The notes below the pieces were generated by a model. It made no database searches, was not told the origin of the DNA, and worked only from the letters and a program-made list of their open reading frames with translations. Source: Silene conica (lineage: Eukaryota > Streptophyta > Magnoliopsida > Caryophyllales > Caryophyllaceae). Taken from it: a stretch of 64,000 bases of DNA. The stretch's first letter is position 1, and every line of letters starts with the position of its first letter. This document shows positions 51,451 to 62,868 of the stretch, one piece after another. The position numbers and the translations under genes are program-made. The stretch lies in NCBI GenBank assembly GCA_029255685.2, contig CM055320.2, positions 12,014,614 through 12,078,613 of the forward strand, written 5' to 3'.

Positions 51451-54262
51451 CTGTTCGCAAATTTCGTAATTTTCCAACAACACAAAACTTCGCAAATTGA
51501 CATGTAAACTTTAGAAATTACTACAAGTATGATTTGCCCAACAACATAATCATCAAATACCACTATCTTATCAGCATGTAATTCCCATAACAATCCTCAA
51601 ACAATATTATTAAGTATCCGTCTGAACTTGAGAAAAACTGAAAATCACATAAGAACAAATAACAACATCTTTAGGTATGAATTCTCCACATACTCGACAT
51701 CCTAAACATGTTACTAAATCTTTGAATCAATATATAACAACAAAAATCAGAAACCCAAACAAGATTCACATCAAATATGCTAATATACACATAAAGGCCG
51801 AGTTTCTCATTATCGTCACCTTTAAGCTTATTCCGGCAGATGATCCTCCTCTACAATGTAAGAGTCCACGCCGGGATTGCCGAGACCAACTCCTATAACA
51901 AAGAAAACGGTTTAGAATCATCAAAAACGAATTAAAGGCAAAACAGCCCATTTTTCGAAGTTGACGAAATGAAAAACGAAAGTGATGGATGATTAGGAAA
52001 TCGAACAAGGATTCCGAAAATGCTCTTACTTTTGCGTTTTGATGAACGGATGATGAAGAACTTTGCAAAAGAAGGAAGTAAGAATGGAGGTTTTGGGGTA
52101 AGTTGTTTTACAGTGGAAAAATGAAATGTTGAGGATGAAGGGAGTGATTATGTCGACATATGAGGTTTTAGGGGTTTAAGTACTTGTCCTTTCCGAAATA
52201 AATGAAACGGGCTAGGTTAACACAACGGGTTTTGTTGAGTCGGGTTACTTGTCAAGTTATATTCGTCTTAAGGACTTAAGGTTCTTAAGACGGATCCTAT
52301 GATTTACTTTAAAATAAATCAACATTAAATATTAAAATATGACTTTATCCCGTAAACATAATTAAAACCTTTAAAATACAATTTACGAAAAAGCGGGCTG
52401 TTACATTGCTGCCCAAGTAGCATATGCGTACTTTGTAATGTGGAGGATGAGTCGGAACTCCACGCCCTTTTCCTCTGTCAATGGGCCCGTGAACAATGAA
52501 ATGTGAGCGTTTTTGCGAACAAGGTTAGTGCAACCCCTCTCTCTTCTTTTAAGAATTGGTTGGTTTGGATTATTGAGCAGCTCAATGCTAATGAGAGGGG
52601 AAGCTTCTTGGCAATGGTATGGGCGATGTGAGCGTTTTTGCGAACAAGGTTAGTGCAACCCCTCTCTCTTCTTTTATGAATTGGTTGGTTTAGATTATTG
52701 AGCAGCTCAATGCTAATGAGAGGGGAAGCTTCTTGGCAATGGTATGGGCGATATGGACAGTGCATAATTCACGCCTCTTTGAGGATGAACAGCGAAGGCC
52801 GGAGGTTGAGATTATGGGTTTTATGCGGCTGGTGCAGGAGTACGGAGGGTATATGAGTAAAGTTGGAGGCGAAAACAGAGCTGTCTGGAAGTGGGTAGTG
52901 CAGCATGGACAACACCGGACGTGGGAGTGATCAAAGTGAATACTGATTATGATAAATCTTGTCTCCATGATTATGATAAAAATCATCTTGTAAAAAAATC
53001 ATTAAGCATGCCAGCTTTTGAAGGTCCCTTTATACCTGAATAAGTTCGAAAATAGTCAAGGAAGTTAGTTTTTTACTATTATTTTGATTTTGTCTGGCAG
53101 ATAATTGATTTGGCAACGCTCGCCGGAGCCTGCAAAGTTACTTTGAGACCTTCACTGGCAGGTAATTTGCATCCTAATATTATCTTTCTGTTAATGACAA
53201 AGAGTTGAATATGGTTTTTGTTTCGCTTTTGGGCAGACATTATTATTATTACGTTGCAGTACAATGCAAATCAGAGTGAAGTATTCAAGTTTTTACCTTT
53301 TTATATGGTCATTACTCTAGAATATGCTGAGTATATTACATGGTGTGGGTTAATGATGTGAGCGGATTGATTAAAAATCTCTTCTCTTTGTTAGTTTATT
53401 ATAAATCATTTTTTCTCGATTTGTTTTTAATCCGAAAAACTGAGTAATAAAAGTAGAATTTATATTTTCAATTTCAATATGATTGGTGTTTTATTCCAAA
53501 TCACATTTTGCTATTGTAACTTTCTGCTCACCTAATTTTCTCTGTCAGGTGCCTTCACCCCTGACGAAGCACTTGCTGACGAGGTTCTTATTGCAGCAAC
53601 AGCAAACGGGGAGAAACTTTGGAGGGTGCCGATGGAAGACAGTTACTGGGAGTTGATGAAATCAGGGGTAGCTGATATGGTTAACACAGGCAGTCGTCAA
53701 GGGGGTGCCATTACTGCTGCATTATTTTTAAAACAGGTGAAATTTAGAACTCCATATCTTTTCATAAATCGCTTTTGAAGTCTGGATGCTCCTCATTTGG
53801 GCTGTGTTTACACATTAAAATTTTAAACACTTTCAAATTCTTAACGGGAAGGATTTAAATTTGGGAAGGAACTTGATTTGGCACAATATCATGTCAAATT
53901 TGTCTCCTGTATTCAATTTCAATGTGGTTTTGTTTGCATGATATGAGTTTAGTAATTGTTTTCTAATAACTGTCAAACTTGACCATGTGAACTTATATCG
54001 CAGTTCGTCGATGAAAAAGTTCAATGGATGCATATTGATATGGCCAGTCCTGTTTCGAGTGAGAAACACTTGGGAACAGGATTTGGTGTATTTACGTTGG
54101 TGGAGTGGGTTCTCACAAATTCGTCATAGTCACCTGCTGAAATAGATCATCCAGTCAGTCTGATTTAGTGGCTTTCAGACTGGTTTCTGAGCTGAAACTT
54201 GTAAGTTATTTGGATGATAACTTTTCTTGAACTTTTCATTTTCGTTTTCTCACAGAACTATC

Positions 54263-54502
54263 TGTTAACGATAGATCGAGCCCACAAGCAAAGTCCACAA
54301 CAATACAAAGACTTCAAAGAGACTCCCAAGCTCAAGCAACTACAACTACATGTACCTAGCAAAGATAATGTATTTTAGTAAACTAGATAATGTATTTTAA
54401 TAGTGTTTTCTCCTAGCTAGACTCTTGTACACCTAGTATAAATATTGTAACTCTTCACAAAAGTAATACATACAAAATTCCCAACAATTATAATTGTTTA
54501 TA
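54263..54502 (+). repeat. Copia-3 5' LTR
   Basis: Begins TGTTAACGATAG and ends TTGTTTATA, so the 3' terminus is TA rather than the usual CA. TATAAATA near 54437 is a likely promoter element. Confidence 0.9.
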
Positions 54503-54514
54503 TGGTATCAGGAA
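54503..54514 (+). other. Copia-3 primer binding site
   Basis: TGGTATCAGGAA directly after the LTR. The first nine bases fit the initiator tRNA-Met site (TGGTATCAGAGC) used by plant Copia elements; the remainder is diverged. Confidence 0.7.
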
Positions 54515-54597
54515 GTCATCATCGATCCAACGCTCTCAAACCAAAAAAACCCACCTTCAAACGCTCCAAACCCGTACCCATTCTCGCACCACTCACC

Positions 54598-57069
54598 ATG
54601 GTCAACGACCAACAAAACGCCCAAGTTCCCAACCCCCATGATGCTGCCAATCCGCTCACAACCCCAAACTTCACCAATGTCATCAAATTGACCTCATTCA
54701 ACTACACCACATGGCGATTTCAACTTTCCAACATCTTGTTCGGCCTAAGCCTTCTTGGCTTCGTCGACGGTTCCCACCCGCAACCCCCGGCCACCACCAC
54801 TGATGCCGACAACAAGGAAACACCCAACCCCGCTTACCTATCTTGGTTAAAACAAGATGGGCTCATCCTTGGTGCTCTTGTTGGAACCATATCCGCGGCC
54901 CTTCAAACGTTAATCGTTAGGGCTAAGTCGGCCAACGAAGCATGGGACATCTTGTCCCAAACCTATGCTAACCCCTCACGTATCCATATTCAACAAATCA
55001 AAACCCGTTTCGATTCCATTACCAAAACCTCAAGCCAATCTATTACCGAGTACATCCACTCGATAAAAGCTTGTGTTGACCAATTAGCCCTTATGGGCAA
55101 AATTCTTGATCCCGAAGATGTTATCTCACGCGTGCTCCATGGTCTCGATTACGAACTTTACAAATCCGTAATTGATCAAGTCCGCGCTCGTGACACCCCT
55201 ATCTCGTTTGAAGCACTCCACGAGAAGCTCCTCCACCAAGAACTCCTCCTCCAACATCACCAATCCGCGGCCAGCCCCTATACTCCCTCGGCCAACGCCG
55301 CCTACAAACCAAACACCTACAACCGCTATACACCCAACCGCTCCTCCACCCCATCCACCAACGGCCCTCCCTCCAACAACAACCAAGCCGCCCCTCGACC
55401 CTTCAAAGGGCGATGCCAATGGTGTCGCGAGACGGGCCATGTCATTGCAAACTGTCCCTTATTTAGAAAACTCTATCCGAACATAACCTTTCCTGCCCCA
55501 CCTCAATCTCGCTACTCTCAACCACAAGCCCATGCCGCGGTTCAAACCGACTACTCCACCCCTAACCCAAGCTATCTCCTCGATAGTGGTGCAAGCCACC
55601 ACGTCACTCCCGACTTGGATACTCTTGCCTTTCACTCGCCCTACACCGGTATTGATGACCTTCTCATCGGCGATGGTTCCGGCCTCTCCATTGATAACAT
55701 AGGTAATACTAATATTAATGGTGTTAATTTACGACATATACTTCATGTTCCTAAAATATCTCGTAATATTATCTCGATATCAAAACTATGTAATGACAAT
55801 AAAGCCTATGTTATTTTCTCTAATGATTCTTTTTATGTTAAGGCGATGGAAACGGGCAAAACCATTCTCCAAGGACGGGTTAAGGACGGCATCTACGAGT
55901 GGAGTCCACCATCTACCATGCGTGCCAACACCATCAATAAAGGACTCAACTCGCTCTCTCTACATCATAGACTAGGACACCCCTCTTATGATGTAATGAA
56001 ACTTATTATCAATAAAAATTTAGTCTCTAATGTTTCCGATTATTTACATTGTGAATCGTGCAACCTATCAAAGAGCAAAAAGCTCTCGTTTTCGCACTCC
56101 ACGTTCACCACCACCGAACCGCTCCAACTTCTCTTTTCCGACCTATGGACGAGTCCCATACTCTCCTACGATAACTACAAATACTATATTATATTTGTCG
56201 ACCACTTTAGCAAGTACACTTGGTTATATCCGCTTAAACGAAAATCTGACACAACTCAAGTATTTAATCAATTTAAAGCCGTTGTAGAAAAATATTTCGA
56301 CAAACCTATCAAACACTTCTTCTCCGACAATGGTGGAGAATACGTCAAACTCAATACCACCCTCCTCGACAATGGTATCTCCCACTCAACCTCCCCTCCC
56401 CACACACCCGAACACAATGGCTATGCCGAAAGACGACATCGCCACATTGTCGAAACTGGACTCGCCTTACTTAAACACGCAAATATGCCCACCAAATATT
56501 GGCCCTTTGCATTTTGCACGGCAACCTACCTCATAAATCGTATGCCAACTCGGACTCTAAACGGACAGTCACCCTACTCGACCCTCCACGCCAAAAACCC
56601 CACCTATTCCAACCTAAGGAATTTTGGCTGCCTCGGCTATCCGTGGCTTCGTCCCTACACCAAACACAAATTAGAAGACCGCTCCATCTCATGTGTATTC
56701 GTCGGATATTCCACCACTCAAAGTGCCTACCACTGCCTTGATCCTAAAACGAACCGCCTCTACACATCCCGCCATGTCGTATTCTATAATGACATCTACC
56801 CCTTTCATAACCAAAGTCAAACCCCCCTCCTCTCGATGAATGGACGGACCTCTCCCTACACATTCTACCTCCCGCTGCCACCCCTTTCACGCCTCCCACC
56901 CCACCGCCACAACCACCACCTCACCCCCGTCCACCCATTACCCAAACCTATGCCCGCCGTACCCAGCCCACACCCCTTACCAACCCCTCGACCAACCCCT
57001 TACAGCCTGCTCCTCACGACCCAAAACCCCCTGCCCACGACCAGCCCTGCAACCCTGCCCACAATCTGA
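54598..57069 (+). CDS. Copia-3 gag, protease and integrase
   Basis: I chose the ATG at 54598 (MVNDQQNAQVPNP), because the open frame upstream merely runs through the primer site. In order: gag with a UBN2-type core (FNYTTWRFQL, WDILSQTYANP), knuckle CQWCRETGHVIANC (55414-55455), protease LLDSGASHHVT (55574-55606), GAG-pre-integrase HHRLGHPSYD and CESCNLSK, and integrase with Asp in FSDLW, Asp in FFSDNGGEY and Glu in EHNGYAERR, that is, a complete DDE triad. The frame leaves the expected path in the proline-rich linker after about 56820 and stops at 57069. Confidence 0.93.
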   Translation: MVNDQQNAQVPNPHDAANPLTTPNFTNVIKLTSFNYTTWRFQLSNILFGLSLLGFVDGSHPQPPATTTDADNKETPNPAYLSWLKQDGLILGALVGTISAALQTLIVRAKSANEAWDILSQTYANPSRIHIQQIKTRFDSITKTSSQSITEYIHSIKACVDQLALMGKILDPEDVISRVLHGLDYELYKSVIDQVRARDTPISFEALHEKLLHQELLLQHHQSAASPYTPSANAAYKPNTYNRYTPNRSSTPSTNGPPSNNNQAAPRPFKGRCQWCRETGHVIANCPLFRKLYPNITFPAPPQSRYSQPQAHAAVQTDYSTPNPSYLLDSGASHHVTPDLDTLAFHSPYTGIDDLLIGDGSGLSIDNIGNTNINGVNLRHILHVPKISRNIISISKLCNDNKAYVIFSNDSFYVKAMETGKTILQGRVKDGIYEWSPPSTMRANTINKGLNSLSLHHRLGHPSYDVMKLIINKNLVSNVSDYLHCESCNLSKSKKLSFSHSTFTTTEPLQLLFSDLWTSPILSYDNYKYYIIFVDHFSKYTWLYPLKRKSDTTQVFNQFKAVVEKYFDKPIKHFFSDNGGEYVKLNTTLLDNGISHSTSPPHTPEHNGYAERRHRHIVETGLALLKHANMPTKYWPFAFCTATYLINRMPTRTLNGQSPYSTLHAKNPTYSNLRNFGCLGYPWLRPYTKHKLEDRSISCVFVGYSTTQSAYHCLDPKTNRLYTSRHVVFYNDIYPFHNQSQTPLLSMNGRTSPYTFYLPLPPLSRLPPHRHNHHLTPVHPLPKPMPAVPSPHPLPTPRPTPYSLLLTTQNPLPTTSPATLPTI

Positions 57070-57257
57070 CCTCCAACCCCCCCATCAACGCCACCCGACC
57101 CACCACTGACCCTCACAACCACACCACAACCCCTCCCCAGCCTACACCCAACCCTGCACCACCCTTCCCAGCCCCTACAACCCACCAACCACCCCCCCCC
57201 CCCCCCGAGCAGATCTCGACAGACCCAACCACCCGCGAAAACCGTTACTACTCGACT

Positions 57258-58968
57258 TGACAATAACATTCGAAAACCAAATCCGAAATATGCTCAAACC
57301 GCACTCAAACCTACGCTCCCTACCAGCCTACCCAACACAGTCAAACAAGCTCTCGTTCTCCCTTATTGGCGACAAGCCATGGAGGAAGAATACAACGCTC
57401 TCACTCGCAACAACACGTGGTCTCTCGTACCTCGTACTAATGCTCATAACATAGTTTGTTGTAAGTGGGTTTATCGCAACAAATTCGACCCCGATGGCAC
57501 TCTCAAACAACACAAAGCCCGCCTTGTGGCAAAGGGCTTTCACCAACGACCAGGCATCGACTACACTGAAACCTTCAGCCCTGTCATTAAACCTACCACT
57601 GTACGACTCCTACTCTCCATCGCTACATCAAAACAATGGTCTCTACGGCAACTTGATGTCAACAATGCCTTTCTCCAAGGAAACCTAACTGAAGACGTCT
57701 ATATGACACAACCACCTGGTTTCCTCGACCAAACCAAACCCGACCACGTCTGCAAACTAAATAAAGCCCTATACGGCCTCAAACAAGCTCCTAGGGCATG
57801 GTACACTGAACTCAAATCATACTTAACCAAAGTTGGTTTCAAACAATCTGTCTCCGACACCTCTCTGTTCACATTTCAATCACCACAGACCAACATCTAC
57901 ATGCTCATATATGTGGATGACATCATCATCACCGGCCCTAATCAACAACACCTTCAAACATTCATCACCAACCTCTCCGCTCGCTTCTCACTCAAAGATC
58001 TCGGCCCTTTATCCTATTTCCTCGGCATCGAGGTAACTCCCAATGACCTCGGCATACATCTCAGTCAGTCAAAATACATCCATGACTTACTCGAAAAATA
58101 TCACATGGCTGATGCCAAACCAAATGCAACCCCAATCGCCACATCACCCCCTCTCATTCGTGAAGATAACCTACCCTTACACGATCAAACCAATTATCGT
58201 GCCATTGTAGGAAGCCTCCAATATCTATCACTTACCCGACCTGATATTGCCTTCACCACCAATCGTTTAGCCCAATTTTTGCATCATCCTACCTCCAATC
58301 ACTGGACAGCCCTCAAACGACTCCTTCGCTATCTCCAGGGATCCCAACAACTCGGCATCCAACTATATAAAACCACACCATTCCAACTTCATGCCTTCTG
58401 TGACGCTGACTTCGGTGGCGACAAAGACACCTACCTCTCCACCACTGGCTATATCACCTATCTCGGACGCAATCCAATTGCTTGGTCCTCCAAAAAGCAA
58501 AAAGGAATCGCCCTTTCCACCACCGAAGCTGAATTCCGAGCCATTGCATCTGTCACCACTGAAACACTCTGGCTTCGAAATCTTCTCTCTGAACTACGCA
58601 TTCACCCCACGGAACCACCTGTCATCTTCTGTGACAACATCTTTGCCACACTCTACGCCAAAAATCCGGTGTTCCATTCTCGAATGAAGCACATGGCTCT
58701 CTCCTTCCATTACGTCAAAGAACAATTCCAACATGGCCACATTCGTGTCTCTCACATTGCCAGCAAAGACCAACTCGCAGACATACTCACCAAACCTCTT
58801 CACAAGCTACAATTTCAAGACCTACGTGACAAGCTTGGACTCATCATACGAACGTCCAACTTGAGGGGGCGTGTTAACGATAGCTCGAGCCCACAAGCAA
58901 AGTCCACAACAATACAAAGACTTCAAAGAGACTCCCAAGCTCAAGCAACTACAACTACATGTACCTAG
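57258..58968 (+). CDS. Copia-3 reverse transcriptase and RNase H
   Basis: Continues pol in the same frame number from about 57258; the first ATG is 57379. Motifs: WRQAMEEEYNAL, CKWVYRNKFDPDG, DVNNAFLQGNL, catalytic YVDDIIITG (57910-57936), DLGPLSYFLGIEV, then RNase H CDADFGGDKDTY, STTEAEFRA, CDNIFATLYAKNP and LADILTKPLH. The frame reads on into the 3' LTR, ending at 58968. Between 57069 and 57258 another frame is open, so two compensating length changes separate this from the first part. A 15-C run at 57192-57206 is one likely site. Confidence 0.93.
58861..58871 (+). other. Copia-3 polypurine tract
   Basis: TTGAGGGGGCG immediately before the 3' LTR start TGTTAACG. Confidence 0.75.
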
Positions 58969-59111
58969 CAAAGATAGTGTATTTTAGTAAACTAGATAAT
59001 GTATTTTAATAGTGTTTTCTCCTAGCTAGACTCTTGTACACCTAGTATAAATATTGTAACTCTTCACAAAAGTAATACATACAAAATTCCCAACAATTAT
59101 AATTGTTTATA
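58872..59111 (+). repeat. Copia-3 3' LTR
   Basis: 240 bp, matching the 5' LTR except GATAGCTC for GATAGATC and AAAGATAGTG for AAAGATAATG. Confidence 0.92.
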
Positions 59112-59116
59112 CTATC

Positions 59117-61296
59117 TTGGATGATATTACTTATGTTTGATTATTTGACTATTGGCGCAGGCTTAAATTTCAGTCTTTAGACTGACAGAACCAGGCTGGT
59201 TATTGATGTTTGTCAACAGGATTAGATTAAAATACTCAACCAGATAGGTGTGCAAAAAGAGAGATTTGAATCAAGACGGACATACCCACAAATACCTGCA
59301 ATGATAGTTTAACCTTTTGAATGCATGGTGCACATGTTGCTACTGGTGCACCTCCTAATGCTACAACTGCTGCTGATATATAATGTTATGGACTGCAATG
59401 AAGATGTGAATGCGACTGCAATTCTGCAAATCAAGAACTGGGAAGGAAAAACATGAGTTTGTCTGTATCCTCAAAGGAAACTCTACAACTCAGCACGGCA
59501 CTCAGCGTGTGGGATACGTCAGCAAATCAGCATTTTGAGTGAATGGAGAAGTATACCTGTAGTATTTCTCTGGCATTCTGTCAATAACTGTCAGTATTTC
59601 AGGTAAACTAGTAGCATGATGTGCATCATTGTCCTGTCCTCAAAACGATCCTCGACAGTTGACCCCCAAGGATCAAAAGGTGATATATGTCTATTGGAGA
59701 TCAAAAAGAAATTCCAATATGGCATCTTCAGTGGTCGAGTCGCTCCATCTGACCCGGGCATTAGCTTAGATTCGACCTCTTCTCATATTCGATAATCAGT
59801 TTTTAATCATGTGGTTAAGGGCATTAGCAGCGAAGGTTTGTTAAGAGGTTTTTATGATGACTTGTTAACTATTTTAGAGGTTTGTTTATAAACGTTCTAT
59901 TGTTGGATATAATTGGTGTCGAGGTTTATAGATGAGAGGGGTTACAATATTGTATATAGGTTTATGGTGAGAGAAATCAGAGAATGATGTGAGAGGAGAA
60001 ATAGTATTAGTGAGTCATTACATGAACCTTAAAGAGTTTTATTTATTGTTGGTAGGAGGTTTGTAGATAAATGATTTTGTATATTTACTTATTTTATAAA
60101 AATAAATTCGTTGAAGGTTCATCCATTGCTAATATTGCCCTATTAGTACCACAAAGACTCAACCTATAGTTTCTTTTGTTTACGCTCTAGAATTTAGGGT
60201 TTATAACTCGGGGTTTAGGTTTTCCTTTCGTTTTAGTTAAAATTATTTTTACTATCCACACATGTCATCCAAAATTTGAAATAGTTGAAATTTCATTACA
60301 AACTGATTTATGTACATTACACATCTTCTAACTTGCCCCATTACATGCAACTCTCAAACCAGAAATAGAATGTTCGTGCCTGAATTTGCAAAGGTCAGCT
60401 CTTAAACTGATTATCATTTCAGCATACATCAACTTATTTGCATTCAAACCATACAACTAACAATATTAAGACAGCCTAAAAACAGCTATCCCATCCAACA
60501 GATGACTAGCGCATCAGCAACGATTATGCTCCTAAAACCACTATTCCGTTCCATAAGCAGCATTAAGATGTGTAGTAATGTACTTAAATCTAGTAAGAAG
60601 ATAATGTTGTTTATTTTAATAGGTACAAACTTTTTGAATTCTAATTTTATTTGTTTAACCATGTCAACCACAATCATATTGGTCTATTTAGTTTGGGTTG
60701 ATCCGGTCCATGCATTTTTTCTGGTACAAACTGGACTGGACCAATATTAATATGGTCGATTCTCGGTCCACCTTTGAACTCTTATTTGGTCATCGGTCCA
60801 CCTTTTAACCCTTATTTAATTTTTAGTTGAGAGAATGTGATGATTCGGTGTCATCTCATCCCTACAACTACAAGGTACCGCTATCTCATTTGTCGTTAAA
60901 TAATTATCTTGTTAATTGTTGGCAAATACTATCCAAACAAATTCGCTTTAATGTAAAACAAAATAAATAAATTATTGAAATTTAAAAATAAATTGCAGAC
61001 GTATTAAAAGAAAAAAATCAAGTAAAACAATTTATTACTCTCTTTATCCCAATCAATTGTTAATTTGTTATCATTTGTCTTCTACTCGTTTTTGATACTC
61101 AAATTATTTCGTATATAGTCTTGCATACGTGAGTGTGAGATTTATAATGTAGTTATTCAATGAACCAAACAAGATCCTCATAACTTTATTTTATATTATA
61201 TATTGGAAATTATTTTAAGGGTTTTCTTCCCGTATAAATAGTGTACAAAAAACAAATGATAACAAATAATCAGAAATGAGGAGGGAGTAATAATCA
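59117..61296. other. Intergenic region between LAP-c/Copia-3 and GLP3
   Basis: No gene is visible. It is the continuation of the LAP-c downstream region interrupted by Copia-3, nearly identical to the unit 2 counterpart. Confidence 0.7.
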
Positions 61297-61938
61297 TTAG
61301 TTAGTTCCACCAAAGAGCTCCTTCAACTTCTTGACTTGAGCAGCATCCACCAAAGTGATCTTCTCAATCACTTTTGTTGGCAAATCGTTTCCAAACAACG
61401 AAGTGGTTGTAATTTGAAAACCAGGGTTCTGAGTATTTAAACTAACAAACGCGAGAGCAGGTTCATCACCAACATTTACTTGAAAATGCAACATAGTTTG
61501 TGGGAATATCATTATATCACCCTTCTTTAACGTTTTATAGTAAGCAACATTATTTCCGTCAATAAAACCAGCAATAATTGTACCGTCAATTACCAATATC
61601 AGTTCCGAAACACGGTGGCTGTGTATCGGGATAACCCCACCTACACCGATGTCAAGTCGAACCATTGAAAGGCCCAAACCATTTAATCCAGGAAATGTTT
61701 TATCGGCTGCAAATGTCGAAGCAGCATTGAAAACGCTCTTAGACGTGTTCCCTGGAACACCTAATCCGGAGAAAACAAAGTCGTCGACAGTTACATTTTC
61801 GGGGTTTTTACATGGATATCCGGCAGGTCCGACCGGGTATTTGAAGTCTGCTACGCAGAAATCGACAACACTTGTAGCAGATGATACAGTTAAGAGGACT
61901 AACAACGACAATAAAAACGCAACTTTTGGTAGTTCCAT
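61297..61938 (-). CDS. Germin-like protein 3 (ABP19/20 type), GLP3
   Basis: 213 aa, predicted protein identical to GLP2: signal peptide 1-22, Cys28/Cys43, His106, His108, Glu112, His151, sequons at Asn48 and Asn64. The 5' flank is the same Copia-2 LTR fusion. Identity with GLP2, set against differences elsewhere in the units, points to very recent duplication or conversion. The frame is intact. Confidence 0.95.
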   Translation of the reverse strand: MELPKVAFLLSLLVLLTVSSATSVVDFCVADFKYPVGPAGYPCKNPENVTVDDFVFSGLGVPGNTSKSVFNAASTFAADKTFPGLNGLGLSMVRLDIGVGGVIPIHSHRVSELILVIDGTIIAGFIDGNNVAYYKTLKKGDIMIFPQTMLHFQVNVGDEPALAFVSLNTQNPGFQITTTSLFGNDLPTKVIEKITLVDAAQVKKLKELFGGTN

Positions 61939-61999
61939 GTTTACGAAATGTTGATAAGAGTATTATATTTCGAAGAAGATAGTTCTAGCTATAAGATAA

Positions 62000-62230
62000 T
62001 GAAAATAAATGTTATTGATAATTCTATTAAGATGAGTACATGGATATTTATACTGATGTTACAATGTGAACGAGGAAGGGAATCCCACTGATTGTGGAAG
62101 TAAAGAAGGTAACAAATATTATACAGTTGACTATTGGCTAAATACATAAACAAATAATATGAGCAATGAATTGCCTTAATTGCAGAGATATTGTTATTCA
62201 TTTGATTCCTCTGTGATCTTATCTTCAGCA
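62000..62230 (-). mobile_element. Copia-2 3' LTR copy upstream of GLP3
   Basis: Same 231-bp LTR as at 37495-37725, with TATAAATA (complement of 62045-62052) about 107 bp from the GLP3 ATG. Confidence 0.8.
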
Positions 62231-62700
62231 TTCCCCTTCGAGATGGACGGTCGGGATCGAAGTCCAATCTTGTGAGCCAAAATTAGAAACCGAGCTTTGT
62301 GGAGGGGTTTGGTTAGTGTGTCTGCAAGTTGGTCGTCGCCACTAATATGTTGAACACGTATTTTACCTTGATGAACTTGCTCTTTGACAAAGTGGAACGA
62401 TAATGCAAGATGTTTCATTTTGGAGTGAAAAACCGGGTTCGTCGAGTACGTCGTAGCACTTAGATTGTCACAATAAATTGTGGGTTGCTTACGGACCGTA
62501 ATGCCTAGTTCGTGAAGTAATGACAGTAGCCATAGAAGTTCAGCCGTTGCATCGGCAACAGCTCTAAATTCTGCCTCGGTGGATGATCTAGACACAGCTC
62601 GTTGCTTTCGTGAGGACCAACATATTGGGTTGGAGCCAACGTAAACTAGGTAGCCAGAGGTGGACATATAGTCAGTTGTATCACCCCCTAAGTCCGCATC
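62194..62700 (-). pseudogene. Copia-2 RNase H fragment (unit 3)
   Basis: As at 37689-38195, but with the ancestral HLALSFHF and VGSNPICW residues where unit 2 has LPLSF and VRSNP. By chance the frame stays open into antisense SINE sequence up to 62925, giving a 243-aa ORF that is not one protein domain. Confidence 0.9.
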
Positions 62701-62868
62701 ATAGTTGCTCACTTCATTTCTTAAAATAACTCCTATGAGGTCAGGGGTTCGATTCCTACCCATGAGAATGGAGCAACACTTCGACCAGCCGTTTACCTCT
62801 TCGTGAAAGCACCTGCGACGAGGGATTATACAACGTTGTTGACGGTGAACACCCGGTTTAAAAAAAGA
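62701..62868 (+). mobile_element. SINE, 5'-truncated copy (unit 3)
   Basis: Same truncation and Copia junction as unit 2, but the B box GGTTCGATTCC is intact and the sequence agrees with unit 1 where unit 2 differs. Right TSD at 62869-62887. Confidence 0.85.

Larger units (their letters stand above)
49499..52405. mobile_element. Solo LTR 2 (2907 bp) nested in LINE-c
   Basis: Starts TGTAAAACCCCTCGCG and ends AAAAAGCGGGCTGTTACA, with TSD TTGCT on both sides (49494-49498 and 52406-52410). LINE-b shows the empty site (GGCATTGCTGCCC). No coding domain. It is related to solo LTR 1 by CATGTACGCCACA near 49818, CCACTTTTTGTGA near 49860 and the GGGGGGTCT block, which occurs twice here. Confidence 0.93.
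44808..52947 (+). mobile_element. L1-type LINE in LAP-c intron 7, split by solo LTR 2
   Basis: Same insertion as in LAP-b: left TSD at 44795-44807, same 3' deletion at 52947. It is interrupted at 49498/52406 by a solo LTR. Left of about 48768 it differs from LINE-b by many substitutions and indels; right of it the two are almost identical. This marks a recombination or conversion border. Confidence 0.92.
54263..59111 (+). mobile_element. Copia-3, nearly intact Ty1/copia element (4849 bp)
   Basis: A complete element with two 240-bp LTRs and the 5-bp TSD CTATC (54258-54262 and 59112-59116). Unit 2 gives the empty site (GAACTATCTTGGATG). The LTRs differ at about two positions, so insertion is recent. 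It lies 134 bp downstream of the LAP-c stop, in the same orientation. The coding style resembles the Arabidopsis RE1/Ale group. It could be mobilised in trans even if its own frame is broken. Confidence 0.95.

Noticed and set aside
54502..54597. ATG at 54502 as the start of Copia-3 gag
   Set aside because: It overlaps the LTR/primer-site junction; the ATG at 54598 opens the recognisable gag N-terminus.
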